From DATKZH01 sp035528065 (GTDB taxonomy: Bacteria > Planctomycetota > Planctomycetia > Pirellulales > Thermoguttaceae): 64,000 nucleotides of DNA. Shown piece by piece: positions 43,246-52,641 of this stretch. Below the pieces are notes generated by a model that worked only from the letters and a program-made list of their open reading frames with translations, ran no database searches and had not been told where the DNA came from. The position numbers and the translations under genes are program-made. The stretch lies in the NCBI GenBank assembly GCA_035528065.1, contig DATKZH010000046.1, forward strand, positions 1 to 64,000, read 5' to 3'. The stretch's first letter is position 1; every line of letters begins with the position of its first letter.

Positions 43246-45090
43246 TCACCCAGCCCGTCTCTCCAACTCCTCCCACCGCGCGTAGCTCGTGGCAAGCTTG
43301 GATTCCAACTCCCGCAGCGCGGCCGTATCGCGGGCGATCTGGTCGCCGGGGCGTTTGTAGAAATCGGGGTCCGACATCCGCTCGTGGCGCGCCGCGATCT
43401 CGGCTTCGAGCCGCTCGATCGTCGACGGCAGGGCGGCCAACTCCTGCTTTTCGCGGTACGTGAGGCGCCGCTCGCCCCCTTTCTCGCCGGCTTTTCGGGA
43501 TGGCGAGGCCGTCTTCTCCGTTGCGGCAGGGGCTCGCCGTCGAGCGGAAGAAGCCTCGTCTTCGCTCGCGCCGGCCCCGGTCGCAGCCTCCGAGCGCTGC
43601 CGCTGCCAATCGTCGTAGCCGCCGACGTACTCATTCACCTCGCCCGCCTCGAACACGATCGTGCTGGTGACCACGTTGTTGAGAAACTCGCGATCGTGGC
43701 TGACCAAAAGCACGGTCCCCTGGTATTCGACCAACCGCTCCTCCAGCAGCTCCAGCGTCTCCATGTCCAGATCGTTGGTCGGCTCGTCCATCACGACGAC
43801 GTTCGCCGGCTTGGCGAACAGCCGGGCCAAAAGCACGCGGTTCCGCTCGCCCCCGGAAAGGAACCGGATCGGCATCCGGGCCTGCTCGGGCGTGAAGAGG
43901 AAGTCCTGGAGGTAGCCGACGACGTGTCGCTTCCTGCCGCCCGACTGCACCGACTGGTAGCCCTCGCCGACGTTCTCCTGGACCGTCTTCTCCTCGTCCA
44001 ATTGCCCCCGAAGCTGGTCGAAGTAGGCGACCTGGAGATTCGACCCCAGGCGGACGCTGCCTTGGGTGGGCGCGAGCTGCCCCAAGAGCACGCGGAGGAG
44101 CGTTGTCTTGCCGGCCCCGTTGGGCCCAATGATCCCCATCTTGTCTCCCCGCATGATCCGGGTGGAAAAACCGCGGAAGATCGCGTGGTCGCCGTAGGCG
44201 AACGCCACGCTGTCCGCCCGCACGACGAGGTTGCCGCTGCGGAGCTCCTGGTCGATCGTCATCCGCACCTTGCCCGGCGCCGCCCTTCGCTCGCTGCGCT
44301 CGCGACGCATCCGTTCGAGCGCCCGAACGCGGCCTTCGTTGCGGGTGCGCCGGGCGAGAATCCCCTGCCGGATCCATGCCTCCTCCTGGGCGAGTCGCTT
44401 GTCGAACAGGGCGCTTTGTTTCTCTTCCGCGGCGAGCGTGGCCTCTTTGCGCTTCAAGAACGTGTCGTAGTCGCAGGACCAGTCGAACAGGGCGCCCCGA
44501 TCCAGCTCCAGGATCCGCCCGGCCACCTTGCGGAGGAACATCCGATCGTGCGTGACGAACATCAAGGTGGCGTCCCAACGCAAGAGGAGCTTTTCCAGCC
44601 AGTCGATGGTCTCGATGTCCAGGTGGTTGGTCGGCTCGTCGAGCAGGAGGAGGTCGGGGTCGCCGGCGAGGGCCCGGCCCAAAAGCGCACGGCGCTTCAT
44701 CCCGGACGACAGCGTCTCGAACGGCGCGGTGGCGTCCATCTCCAGACGCGACAAGACGCGCTCGACGCGCTCTTCGTTGCGCCAGCGCGATTCCGGGTCG
44801 CCCTCGTCCGCCGGCGGCAACCCGGCGAGAATCACGTCAAACACGCGGCCGTCGAGGTCCTGCGGCACCTCTTGCGGCAAGAGCGACACCTTCGCCCCGG
44901 GGGCCAGAACGACCTCCCCTTCGTCGGGCTCGATCTCGCGGCAGAGGATCCGCAGCAACGTCGACTTGCCCGCCCCGTTCCGGCCCAGAAGCCCGATCCG
45001 CTGGCCGCGCTCGATCTGACAGCTCACCCCCTGCATCAAGGGCGGACCGCGAAAGCCGATGCCGAGATCGCGTAGGTTGACAAGTGCCAT
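43246..45090 (-). CDS. ABC-F ATPase, Uup-like
   Basis: 614 residues with two ABC domains in one chain and no membrane segments. Walker A motifs GLLGRNGAGKSTLLR and GIIGPNGAGKTTLLR, Walker B LLLLDEPTNHLD and VVMDEPTNDLD, and signatures LSSGMKRRALLGRAL and LSGGERNRVLLARL are complete; the first signature has SGM in place of GGE. A linker and a C-terminal coiled coil (YREKQELAALPSTIERLEAE) are as in Uup. ABC-F proteins act on the ribosome or on DNA/precise-excision events. The ATG at 45090 is chosen over a TTG at 45105. It follows the tyrosyl-tRNA synthetase gene by 24 bp in the same direction, a plausible translation-linked operon. Confidence 0.9.
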   Translation of the reverse strand: MALVNLRDLGIGFRGPPLMQGVSCQIERGQRIGLLGRNGAGKSTLLRILCREIEPDEGEVVLAPGAKVSLLPQEVPQDLDGRVFDVILAGLPPADEGDPESRWRNEERVERVLSRLEMDATAPFETLSSGMKRRALLGRALAGDPDLLLLDEPTNHLDIETIDWLEKLLLRWDATLMFVTHDRMFLRKVAGRILELDRGALFDWSCDYDTFLKRKEATLAAEEKQSALFDKRLAQEEAWIRQGILARRTRNEGRVRALERMRRERSERRAAPGKVRMTIDQELRSGNLVVRADSVAFAYGDHAIFRGFSTRIMRGDKMGIIGPNGAGKTTLLRVLLGQLAPTQGSVRLGSNLQVAYFDQLRGQLDEEKTVQENVGEGYQSVQSGGRKRHVVGYLQDFLFTPEQARMPIRFLSGGERNRVLLARLFAKPANVVVMDEPTNDLDMETLELLEERLVEYQGTVLLVSHDREFLNNVVTSTIVFEAGEVNEYVGGYDDWQRQRSEAATGAGASEDEASSARRRAPAATEKTASPSRKAGEKGGERRLTYREKQELAALPSTIERLEAEIAARHERMSDPDFYKRPGDQIARDTAALRELESKLATSYARWEELERRAG

Positions 45091-45114
45091 GGTCACCGCC
45101 TGCAAGGCTCGCCG

Positions 45115-46419
45115 TCAGGGCGCGAAGCGTAATAGGGCGTGCTTCTTCTTGCCCGCGCGGAGCACCATCATCGTCTCGCTGGCCAGGTCGCCCGGGCCGA
45201 GCCGGGTGTCGACGTCGTCGACGCGGCGGTTGTTCACGTAGGCGCCGCCTTGGGTGACGAGGCGCCGGGCCTCGCTCTTCGACTTCGTGAGGCCGGCTTC
45301 GCAGAAGGCGTCGATCACCGAGAGGCCCTCGCCGGAAAGGCGGTCGCGGGGTAGCTCCCGGCTGGGAACGTCGGCGTAGATCTCGCGGAGCTGCGCGTCC
45401 GTGCGCTCGCCGAGATCATCCGAAGGGAGCTTGTCCGGGGGGAACAAGCGCTCGGTCGCCCGCTGGGCCGCGGCCAGCCCCTCCTCGCCGTGGACCAGAC
45501 GCGTCAGCTCGCCGGCCAGACGGCGTTGGGCCTCGCGACGCCCGGGGGCAGCCTCGTGCCGGGCTATGATGGCGTCGATCTCCTCGCGCGCAAGATCGGT
45601 GAAGAAGCGGAGGCAGGTGCCCACGTCGGCGTCGTCGAGGTTGATCCAGTACTGGTAGAAGTGGTAGGGGCTGGTGCGCTCGGGCGCAAGCCACACGGCG
45701 CCCGACTCGGTTTTCCCCATCTTCGTGCCGTCGCTCTTGGTCAACAGCGGGCAGGTCATTCCGTAGAGCTGCACGCCGCGGAGCCGCCGGGCGAGGTCGA
45801 TGCCGGCCGTGATGTTTCCCCACTGGTCGCTCCCGCCCACCTGGATCTGGCAATCGTAGTGCTCGCTCAGATAGACGAAGTCGTACGCCTGGAGGAGCAT
45901 GTAGCTGAACTCGGTGTAGCTCAGGCCGCTGTCGGCCCGCTCCAGGCGGCTTCTGACCGAGTCCTTGGTGAGCATCACGTTGACGGGAAAGTGCTTGCCG
46001 ATATCCCGCAGAAACTCCAGGTATCCGAACCGGCCCATCCAGTCGTAGTTGTTCACCAGCACGGCGGAGATCGGGCCGCAGTCGAAGTCGAGAAACCGGC
46101 GGAGCTGCGTTTCCATGCCGGCGATGTTCGCCCGGATCGACTCCTCGGAAAGCAGCACCCGCTCTTCGCTCTTGCCGCTCGGGTCGCCGATCATGCCGGT
46201 GGCCCCGCCCACCAGGGCGATCGGCCGGTGCCCACACTGCTGGAACCGCCGGAGGACCATCAGGGCCACCAGGTGCCCCACGTGCAGGCTGTCGGCCGTG
46301 GGATCGAAGCCGACGTAGACCGTGCGCGGCTCCTGGGCGAGCCACTCGGGCAGGTTTTCGTGGTCGGTCGTCTGGTTGACCAGGCGGCGCCAATCGAGCT
46401 CGGCAAGGACATCCTTCAT
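45115..46419 (-). CDS. tyrS: Tyrosyl-tRNA synthetase
   Basis: 434 residues, the normal size for bacterial TyrRS. It attaches tyrosine to its tRNA in the cytosol. Class I motifs are HVGH (46-49; HIGH equivalent) and KMGKTESG (KMSKS equivalent). YVGFDPTADSLHVGHLV, the tyrosine-pocket region (SYMLLQAYDFVYLSEHY), QVGGSDQWGNITAG and a C-terminal S4 RNA-binding domain (VIDAFCEAGLTKSKSEARRL) are all present. It lies 43 bp downstream of the STAS-like gene on the same strand and 24 bp before the ABC-F gene. No second copy is seen here. The ribosome site is weak. Confidence 0.95.
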   Translation of the reverse strand: MKDVLAELDWRRLVNQTTDHENLPEWLAQEPRTVYVGFDPTADSLHVGHLVALMVLRRFQQCGHRPIALVGGATGMIGDPSGKSEERVLLSEESIRANIAGMETQLRRFLDFDCGPISAVLVNNYDWMGRFGYLEFLRDIGKHFPVNVMLTKDSVRSRLERADSGLSYTEFSYMLLQAYDFVYLSEHYDCQIQVGGSDQWGNITAGIDLARRLRGVQLYGMTCPLLTKSDGTKMGKTESGAVWLAPERTSPYHFYQYWINLDDADVGTCLRFFTDLAREEIDAIIARHEAAPGRREAQRRLAGELTRLVHGEEGLAAAQRATERLFPPDKLPSDDLGERTDAQLREIYADVPSRELPRDRLSGEGLSVIDAFCEAGLTKSKSEARRLVTQGGAYVNNRRVDDVDTRLGPGDLASETMMVLRAGKKKHALLRFAP

Positions 46420-46462
46420 GGCGTTTTGCAGCAAGAATCAGAATAGGTGAAACTGCGCATTT

Positions 46463-46777
46463 CTACGAAGACCGTGCTGCCGCGCGATTACTCAGGATGA
46501 GGTTAACAAGCTTGCGAACCTCCGGTGCTGAGGCGACGAGTGTGACCTTCTTGCGGAACTCTTCGAGTCCGATGGCTTCCAAGCACTTGCCAAGCACTTC
46601 GTCCATGAAGGAGGGGGTGTACGCTTCAACGTCGTCAAGGTTAACCTCGACTTCACTGTGCGTCTGTAGGAGTCCCATCAGCTGCATGCGTACAGGTTCT
46701 CCTTGATCCCTCGTTACGAGGACTGTCCCGAACTCGCTCAGATGCAATGTGGGCGTTGCGTGGCCTGCTTGCGGCAT
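46463..46777 (-). CDS. STAS-like (DUF4325) protein
   Basis: 104 residues. EVEVNLDDVEAYTPSFMDEV followed by LGKCLEAIGLEEFRKKVTLV is the core of the DUF4325/STAS-like fold, which resembles anti-anti-sigma proteins but lacks a guaranteed phosphorylatable Ser at the standard place (the S in TPSF is the candidate). Its ATG lies one base after the stop of the HATPase gene, so the two are translationally coupled. Such pairs are thought to form a small partner-switch-type regulator, often in accessory islands. Codon use is less GC-biased than in tyrS, which follows. Confidence 0.8.
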   Translation of the reverse strand: MPQAGHATPTLHLSEFGTVLVTRDQGEPVRMQLMGLLQTHSEVEVNLDDVEAYTPSFMDEVLGKCLEAIGLEEFRKKVTLVASAPEVRKLVNLILSNRAAARSS

Positions 46778-46778
46778 G

Positions 46779-48125
46779 TCAGAAAAACTCCTGAAGTTCC
46801 GTCCCGGGTACCGGCGGAAGGGTGACGTATACGTCTCCGAGAGGGATGTTCGCGTCCAGATCCAAGATCATCGCTATCCAGCAACCCTTCCAAGCGTCGG
46901 GAACGGTGGTGACATTCTCCATTCGCCGCCATCTCCTGCGATAGCAGGTGAATATCTCGCGGCCCGAGAAGACCCGGAATGTCCCACCGTTTCGGACAAC
47001 CAACTCGCTCGCAACATACAGCCCGTATCCAGAGTGCTTGCTAGGTTTGCTCGTCACTAATGGATCGCAAGCGAGGCGGACGGGAGACTCCCCGCCCAAG
47101 ACTCGCGCAATCAGCTTCTCATTAGAGCCAGTCAGGATTGACTGCGCGATTCCTAGCCCCGTATCAACGACACATATGGTCAGCTTGTGCTTCTTAGGAT
47201 ACACCTGCGCGCAAGCGAACGCAACGGATGAAGCTCCTGCGTGGCGCTGTATGTTCTCGATTAGCTCAGCGAATACGACGAGTAATCCGGACTGCGCCGT
47301 CTTAGACAGATGCATGTGGTAGTCTATGATGTCTACCAGTTTCCGAGCAACGCTCTCTGGTTGGGTCTCGCCCCCCAATTGCTCCATGGCCATCGCGTAG
47401 TACGGGGCGGACTCCGAGTACTGCGAGATCCCACCTTTGGATGCCCTTGTGAAGCCGACAACGTCCAGGTACCTCAGCGTTGTGTCGGAAGCATTGACGA
47501 CCTCGGGGCTGACATTACTGCTCTTGCACCACGCGGCCAGCGCGGCCAAGCCAACGACATACACGTGCTCCACACCAACGAAATCGAACACCACCTCGTC
47601 CGCCGGGGGAGTCAGGTCATTCGTGACTGATGCAATCGCTGCCATATGCGCTATGTCGGACAACTCAGTGGTAATAGGAACGGTTGCACGGGACCTTCCA
47701 GAGCCAAAGAAGGTCGTCTTGCGCTCTACTTCTACGCCACTCACCTTGCGCGTCTCAGTACGTTCGTCTATCACTCTCTCGAAGTCTGAGAGGAGGTCTC
47801 GAACCGAACGTACGTCTTGCGCGAGCGTTTCGTCGCGATCGTCGAGTATCTGGCGAACACTTGGAACCAAAGGCTTCGGACACCTCCCGCGTCTTGTGAG
47901 GCTCTTTCGGAGTAGTCGGCCCCACGTGGGGCTTCGCGTGGCCAACTCGCGAAACAACTCCAGCAGATTCGTTATGACTTCTTCGCCAGGTTCGTGGTTC
48001 AGCAGTTCAAAGAAATCGGCAGCCACTTCCCTAGCGTTGTCGCTCAGGATTTCGCTGGCGACGACGGAGATTTCCGATGGGGAGAGCCGTTTTCCCCGGA
48101 TCTGCAACAGCGCTCTGTCGAGCAT
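46779..48125 (-). CDS. GHKL ATPase regulator with internal STAS-like segment
   Basis: 448 residues, soluble. Residues ~175-225 (DEVVFDFVGVEHVYVVGLAA, VVNASDTTLRYLDVVGF) look like a STAS-type fold. Residues ~275-400 form a GHKL (HATPase) domain: N-box VFAELIENIQRHAG with E287 and N291, G1 VVDTGLGIAQ with D321, and G2 HSGYGLYVASE. No phospho-accepting histidine domain or membrane segment is seen, so it is a free anti-sigma-kinase or switch-like ATPase rather than a sensor kinase. The N-terminal ~150 residues are helical and unrecognised. Coupled to the STAS-like gene downstream. Lower GC than its neighbours, suggesting acquisition. The target factor is unknown. Confidence 0.8.
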   Translation of the reverse strand: MLDRALLQIRGKRLSPSEISVVASEILSDNAREVAADFFELLNHEPGEEVITNLLELFRELATRSPTWGRLLRKSLTRRGRCPKPLVPSVRQILDDRDETLAQDVRSVRDLLSDFERVIDERTETRKVSGVEVERKTTFFGSGRSRATVPITTELSDIAHMAAIASVTNDLTPPADEVVFDFVGVEHVYVVGLAALAAWCKSSNVSPEVVNASDTTLRYLDVVGFTRASKGGISQYSESAPYYAMAMEQLGGETQPESVARKLVDIIDYHMHLSKTAQSGLLVVFAELIENIQRHAGASSVAFACAQVYPKKHKLTICVVDTGLGIAQSILTGSNEKLIARVLGGESPVRLACDPLVTSKPSKHSGYGLYVASELVVRNGGTFRVFSGREIFTCYRRRWRRMENVTTVPDAWKGCWIAMILDLDANIPLGDVYVTLPPVPGTELQEFF

Positions 48126-48230
48126 CGTGCGGCCTCGAAGTTGCGTTAATCCCGCTGTTGGTATTCGTCACAACGCTACGCAATTGGCCTTAGGTGACCG
48201 AAGTCCCTTTTCTTCACGTCGCGAGCGAGC

Positions 48231-48971
48231 CTACCTCCACTTATCATCATCCGCAAACGGATGGATCGGCCCTTTGAGCTTGGGCTTGGGGAGGGCCTTG
48301 AGGGCCTGCTCGGCGAGTCGGAGGTCTTCCTTGGTGGCGATCTTCAGGTTGACGGGCGAGCCGGGGACGATGGTGACGGGCCGGCCGAGCCGCTCGACGA
48401 GCTGGGCGTCGTCGGTCGCCTGGAAGCCCTCGCGCCGGGCGTAGGCCTCCAGGAGCAGCTCGCGGCGGAACACTTGGGGCGTTTGGGCTTCCCAGAGGTC
48501 TCGGCGGGAGACGGTCTCCTGGATGGTCTGGTCCGAGCCGACGCGCTTGACCGTGCCGGCCACGGGGATGGCGAAGATGGCCGCGCCGGTTTTCTGGACG
48601 GCCGCGAAGATCTTGTCGACCCATTCGTTGGCCAGGCAGGGCCGGGCGGCGTCGTGCACGCAGATGAAGTCGGCCTGGGGCTTCACGTGGGCCAGGGCCT
48701 TCTCGACCGAATCGGACCGCTCCGCCCCGCCCTCGACCACGGTAATCCCCAGGATGGCCACGTTGGAGGAGAACTTGAAGTCAAAATACTCGCGGTCGTC
48801 GGCGGCGATCACCAGGATCGTCTGCACCACGTCGTCCCGGTTCAAGAACCGCTCGGCCGAGTGCATCCAGACGGCCCGGCCCCCCATCAGCGCGAACGGC
48901 TTCTTGTAGCTCTTGTCCTTGAACCGGCTGCTCTTGCCCGCGGCGGGCAGAATCACGGCAAACTTGGCCAC
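48231..48971 (-). CDS. ispD: 2-C-methyl-D-erythritol 4-phosphate cytidylyltransferase
   Basis: 246 residues, standard length. IspD transfers CMP from CTP to methylerythritol phosphate in the non-mevalonate isoprenoid pathway. The nucleotide-binding start VILPAAGKSSRFKDKSYKKP, the signature VHDAARPCL and the following DDAQLVERLG with PVTIVPGSPVNLKI are diagnostic. It starts at a GTG (48971) after GGGAG. No other isoprenoid gene is in the window, so it is isolated. Cytosolic and presumably essential. Confidence 0.9.
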   Translation of the reverse strand: MAKFAVILPAAGKSSRFKDKSYKKPFALMGGRAVWMHSAERFLNRDDVVQTILVIAADDREYFDFKFSSNVAILGITVVEGGAERSDSVEKALAHVKPQADFICVHDAARPCLANEWVDKIFAAVQKTGAAIFAIPVAGTVKRVGSDQTIQETVSRRDLWEAQTPQVFRRELLLEAYARREGFQATDDAQLVERLGRPVTIVPGSPVNLKIATKEDLRLAEQALKALPKPKLKGPIHPFADDDKWR

Positions 48972-49077
48972 GGCAGGGGACTCCCATGCGGGTTAGAACG
49001 GTCTCGAACCCCTCATTGTGGCGATTGGCGGCGGGGCGTCAAGGTGGAGAAGTGCGGCACAACGGATGCCCGTCCCC

Positions 49078-49458
49078 CTACGACCGCCAGAGCGCGCCGA
49101 TCCACCTGAGCAGGGCAAGTGCGGCCAACAGTGCCAGCACGGCGGCCGCCAGGCACCCGGCGTCCGACACCACGTCGCGCCACGTCTCGATCACTCGGTT
49201 TCGCTCCTGCCGGCCTTCGGACACGTCCAGTCGCACGCCCCTCCCGTCCTCCATGAGCGCGCAACGTTTCAACCACCCGCTGCCCGGGGCGTCCATCTCG
49301 TTGACGATCACCGACTGGTTATCCGGGGTGATGGAGAATTGCCAGACCTGCCGGTACCAGATGGCGCCGAACCAGAGGCGGGGGTGAACGGGCCCCGGGT
49401 CGACCTCCTCGGGGGCCACGCGGCGCAGGCCCCGGCGACCCGGCGGGCCAGCCTTCAA
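49078..49458 (-). CDS. Short protein with C-terminal membrane helix, unknown
   Basis: Up to 126 residues. The segment LWFGAIWYRQVWQFSITPDN and the C-terminal helix GCLAAAVLALLAALALLRWI look like a real membrane-tethered small protein, perhaps related to the DUF3592-type neighbour. The start is unclear: TTG at 49458 and GTG at 49419 are options, and the N-terminus is low-complexity. No family recognised. Confidence 0.4.
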   Translation of the reverse strand: MKAGPPGRRGLRRVAPEEVDPGPVHPRLWFGAIWYRQVWQFSITPDNQSVIVNEMDAPGSGWLKRCALMEDGRGVRLDVSEGRQERNRVIETWRDVVSDAGCLAAAVLALLAALALLRWIGALWRS

Positions 49459-49573
49459 GGCTCGCGCGGCGACGCACGTCGGCGGGATCGGGAGACCCGC
49501 GCCGAGCGCGCGTCAGGAGTTGGGGTGGGCGAAACGCAGGGGACATGATGCTGCTCTAACGGGAAGGGTGCGT

Positions 49574-50548
49574 TCAAACCACGCTCCGGCCCGGCCTCGC
49601 TCGAAGAGCCGACCAGAACCCGCACGCCGCAAAGGCCAGCACCACCGGGAGCACGGGCAGCGCCAGGAGCCGCCACACCCGGCGGTTGAGGACGGCCTCG
49701 GACGGGCTCGCCGGGTTGACGTAGCAGGTCACGACGTCCCCCGGCTTCAGCTTGCCGAGGGCTTTGCGCATCGCCGTGTGGTCATCGAACAGGCTCCACC
49801 GGCTTCCTTCGTGGTGCTTGCCGTCGAAGTCGTAGCCGTAGCGGAGATCGAGCTGGTAGTTCCACGATTTCCCGTCTCGGACCTTAGCCACCGAGCTTAC
49901 CCGGATCGTCGCCTCGGCCTCGGGCCAGCCGAGCGACCGGAGTATGCGGATCGCGTCGCCGGTGCCTGTGACCGTGGCCGTGCCGCAGAAGACCAGGATG
50001 AAGCCGCAGAGGAACATCATGCCGACCTTGCCGGCGAGGGACTGAAGCCTGGCGGCGGCGGGAGCCTTGTTCTTGCGAACCCACCAACCCCCGACCAGGG
50101 CGCCGACGACACCCAGCGCGGTCATCGTGACGACCGCGAAGACGAAGAAATCGAACGGCACGTACTCTTCGTCGAGCAGCATCCGGTCGGGCTGATCGGG
50201 GTTGACGCGGCAGTCGACCGTTTCTCCGGGCCGCAAGAACAGGTCCGCCCGATCCTGCAACCGCTGCCGCGAGTCGGCGGTCAAGCGGCGCGTGGCCTCG
50301 TACGGTCGGCCGTCGAACCGGTAGCCGACGGTGACGAGCAGGGCCGGAGCGTCCGCATCCGCCTCGTCGAAGGCGGTGCTCCGGACGACGCACGTGCCTT
50401 TGCGCCACCCGAATGCTTTGCTCCCACGGAGGATCTCGCGGGGGCCGAAGACGACGAACAGCGCCACGATGGTGATCGCCCAGGTCACCAGCGTGCCGAC
50501 GTAGACGCTCTTGGGATCGAGCCCTTCGTGCTTCTCGCTTTCGCCCAT
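49574..50548 (-). CDS. DUF3592 membrane protein (two copies)
   Basis: 324 residues. Hydrophobic segments near 18-38 (VYVGTLVTWAITIVALFVVF), ~135-160, ~175-200 and ~300-318 flank two soluble beta domains. Each has the DUF3592 pattern: VTVGYRFDGRPYEATRRL with GETVDCRVNPDQPDRML, and LDLRYGYDFDGKHHEGSRWS with GDVVTCYVNPASPSEAVL. The second copy is therefore a duplication of the first. DUF3592 domains are small barrel-like modules of unknown role in membrane proteins. ATG 50548 is preferred over an upstream ATG at 50602, which adds no domain. Confidence 0.8.
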   Translation of the reverse strand: MGESEKHEGLDPKSVYVGTLVTWAITIVALFVVFGPREILRGSKAFGWRKGTCVVRSTAFDEADADAPALLVTVGYRFDGRPYEATRRLTADSRQRLQDRADLFLRPGETVDCRVNPDQPDRMLLDEEYVPFDFFVFAVVTMTALGVVGALVGGWWVRKNKAPAAARLQSLAGKVGMMFLCGFILVFCGTATVTGTGDAIRILRSLGWPEAEATIRVSSVAKVRDGKSWNYQLDLRYGYDFDGKHHEGSRWSLFDDHTAMRKALGKLKPGDVVTCYVNPASPSEAVLNRRVWRLLALPVLPVVLAFAACGFWSALRARPGRSVV

Positions 50549-50642
50549 GGTCGCCCCAGCAAGGGTTGCTAGGCCCCTCCCGTCCGCTGGTGGTGGTTTC
50601 ACGCGCCCCGCACCGGCCGATGAACTACTGTCGCACGTTCAA

Positions 50643-50731
50643 TGTAGTCATCACGCTCCGCCGTGACGACATGACGTCACGGCGGAGCGTGACGACTACC
50701 ATTCTTGCGACACTTGTTTCTCGAACGATCC
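50643..50731. repeat. Palindrome-bearing dispersed element, copy B
   Basis: GTAGTCATCACGCTCCGCCG pairs with ACGGCGGAGCGTGACGACTA, followed by the tail CATTCTTGCGACACTTGTTT shared with copy A at 12111-12198. It lies 9 bp after the histidine kinase gene, the same position relative to the upstream gene as copy A. Confidence 0.75.
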
Positions 50732-50740
50732 CCCGTTCGT

Positions 50741-52636
50741 CTACGTCCCCGTCGGCTTGCTCAAAACCGCCAGCCCCAGCACGAAGCACGCCCCGTCGGT
50801 CACGGTCTTGTCGAGCCGGAGGCGGGCGCCCATGTCGCGGGCGAGGCGGCGGCTCAGCGCGAGGCCGAGGCCGACGCCGGGGGCCGAGTTGGCCGCTTCG
50901 TGGGCCGACTTGGAGAACGAGCGGAACAGGCGCCGGGAGGCCGCGCGCGAGATGCCCGGGCCGTGGTCGCGGACGCGTAGCTCGATCGCCCCATCGGTCG
51001 GCCGAAAGCTGACGTGGATCCGCTTGTCCGGGGCGGCCCCGGCGTACTTGCCGGCGTTGTCGACCAGGTTCAAGAGGATCTGCTCCACCGCCGACGGATT
51101 GGCACGGACGACCGTGGAGAGTGCCTCCTCGTCGCGATCGATCACGATCTCCATGCCGTCCAGCCGGGCGCGGTCGGCCAGCCGGGCCTGGATCGGCTCG
51201 AGCAGTTTTCCAAGCGCCAGGCACTCCAGCCGGCCGTCGGCCCGACCGCGCTCCAGCCGGGCGTACGCGAGGACGTTCTCGACCAGATGGCTCAGCCGCG
51301 ATGCCTCGGAGCGGAGCGTGCTGAGGTACTCCTGCTGCCGGTCCGGGTCGGGCACCATCCCCTCGGCGAGCATCTCGGTGTACACGTGGAACGTGGTCAA
51401 GGGCGTGCGGAGCTCGTGCGTGACCGCCGAGACGAACGCCGCCCGACGCTCGCTCAGCCGGATCACCCCGGCCAACAGCACGGCCACGGCCACGGCCGCC
51501 AGCAGCACACAGCCCCAGGCCACCAGGAGCGACAGCCGGATCGGCGAGAGGAGGCGGTCGGCCTCGGCCGGCAAGGCATCGGGGACCACGCGGCCGGCGC
51601 CCGGTCGGCCCAAGGATGCCTCGTCTCGGACGGGTCGCCCGGGAACCAACCGAACGGGCAGCGCGGCCAACCGGCGCGACTCCTCCGCCCAACCCTCGGC
51701 GACCGGTTGCAGGTTGGCATCGGGCAGGAGGTCCTCGATCGCCATCAACAGCGCCTGCTCGATCGACGGCCAGTTGAGCAGGCACCCCTGGATATACTCC
51801 AACCGGCCGATACGAACCCGCCGGGCGAGGATCAGGTGGGCGTCGACCCAGAACGGCTTCATCAGCGCGCCGCCGGCCCGGGGCGACGCCGGGGCCACGT
51901 TCGGCAGTTGGAGGGAGTTCTGAAGCGCCACGTTGGCGCTCTGCTTGAACGCCTGCGACCGCCGATTGAACTCGGCGACGTCCCGCCCCTGCCGGTCGAA
52001 AGCCTGTTGGTACTCGTCGTTCATCTGCCGCTGCTCGGTCGTCTGCGCCAGCGGCACGACGACCGGAGCCGGCTCGGCGGCCTCGTCCGGGAGCATCGCC
52101 AGCAGCCTCTCCCGATCGACCGCCGCCGCCAAACGGGCCAACTGCCTCTCCGCCTCCTCGACGTCCGCCCGGCTGATCCGGCTCGGAACGACCAGATCGC
52201 GCTTGGCCGGCTCCGGGACGCGGGGAGACGTGAGTCGGCCGTCGGGCTCGAACTGGAAATGGACGAGGACGTCGGGCGAGTCCTCCTTCAAGAGCGGCGA
52301 AGTGGCCAGTCTCGCGGTCGACGTTTCGGCGTCGGGCCCGTGCGGCCCGTTCACCGGGAGGAACGCGTTGTACACCGAGTACGGCCGGGCGCTCTCTTGG
52401 GCCACCAGCGGCGTCGCGACGAACTCCATCCGGTAGAGCGCCAACTGCACGTCCTCTTCCAGCGCGGCTTCGCGCCGGGCTTGGGCCTCTTGGCGGCGCG
52501 CTTCCTCGGCCTGCCCGCGCGCTTCGATCTCCGCCCGCTCCAGCCGAAGCGCTTTCAGACTGATCCACCCCATGGCCGCCAACAGGACGGCCAGGCACGT
52601 GCCGAAGGCGATCCCAATGTGCCAGGTACGTCTCAT
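50741..52636 (-). CDS. Membrane sensor histidine kinase
   Basis: 631 residues. Two membrane segments (GIAFGTCLAVLLAAMGWISL at the N-terminus and LLVAWGCVLLAAVAVAVLLA near 370) enclose a ~330-residue extracytoplasmic sensor with no recognised fold and a coiled-coil start (EARRQEAQARREAALEED). The kinase core has VTHELRTPL with phospho-accepting H407, N-box LLNLVDNAGKYA, and GHKL boxes RDHGPGIS and GVGLGLALSRRLA. It begins 5 bp after the response regulator gene on the same strand, so the two form a standard two-component pair. Signal unknown. Confidence 0.92.
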   Translation of the reverse strand: MRRTWHIGIAFGTCLAVLLAAMGWISLKALRLERAEIEARGQAEEARRQEAQARREAALEEDVQLALYRMEFVATPLVAQESARPYSVYNAFLPVNGPHGPDAETSTARLATSPLLKEDSPDVLVHFQFEPDGRLTSPRVPEPAKRDLVVPSRISRADVEEAERQLARLAAAVDRERLLAMLPDEAAEPAPVVVPLAQTTEQRQMNDEYQQAFDRQGRDVAEFNRRSQAFKQSANVALQNSLQLPNVAPASPRAGGALMKPFWVDAHLILARRVRIGRLEYIQGCLLNWPSIEQALLMAIEDLLPDANLQPVAEGWAEESRRLAALPVRLVPGRPVRDEASLGRPGAGRVVPDALPAEADRLLSPIRLSLLVAWGCVLLAAVAVAVLLAGVIRLSERRAAFVSAVTHELRTPLTTFHVYTEMLAEGMVPDPDRQQEYLSTLRSEASRLSHLVENVLAYARLERGRADGRLECLALGKLLEPIQARLADRARLDGMEIVIDRDEEALSTVVRANPSAVEQILLNLVDNAGKYAGAAPDKRIHVSFRPTDGAIELRVRDHGPGISRAASRRLFRSFSKSAHEAANSAPGVGLGLALSRRLARDMGARLRLDKTVTDGACFVLGLAVLSKPTGT

Positions 52637-52641
52637 GCCAA

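Noticed and set aside
43066..45075. ~670-codon plus-strand frame opposite the ABC-F gene
   Set aside because: Antisense of a two-domain ABC-F ATPase with all motifs.
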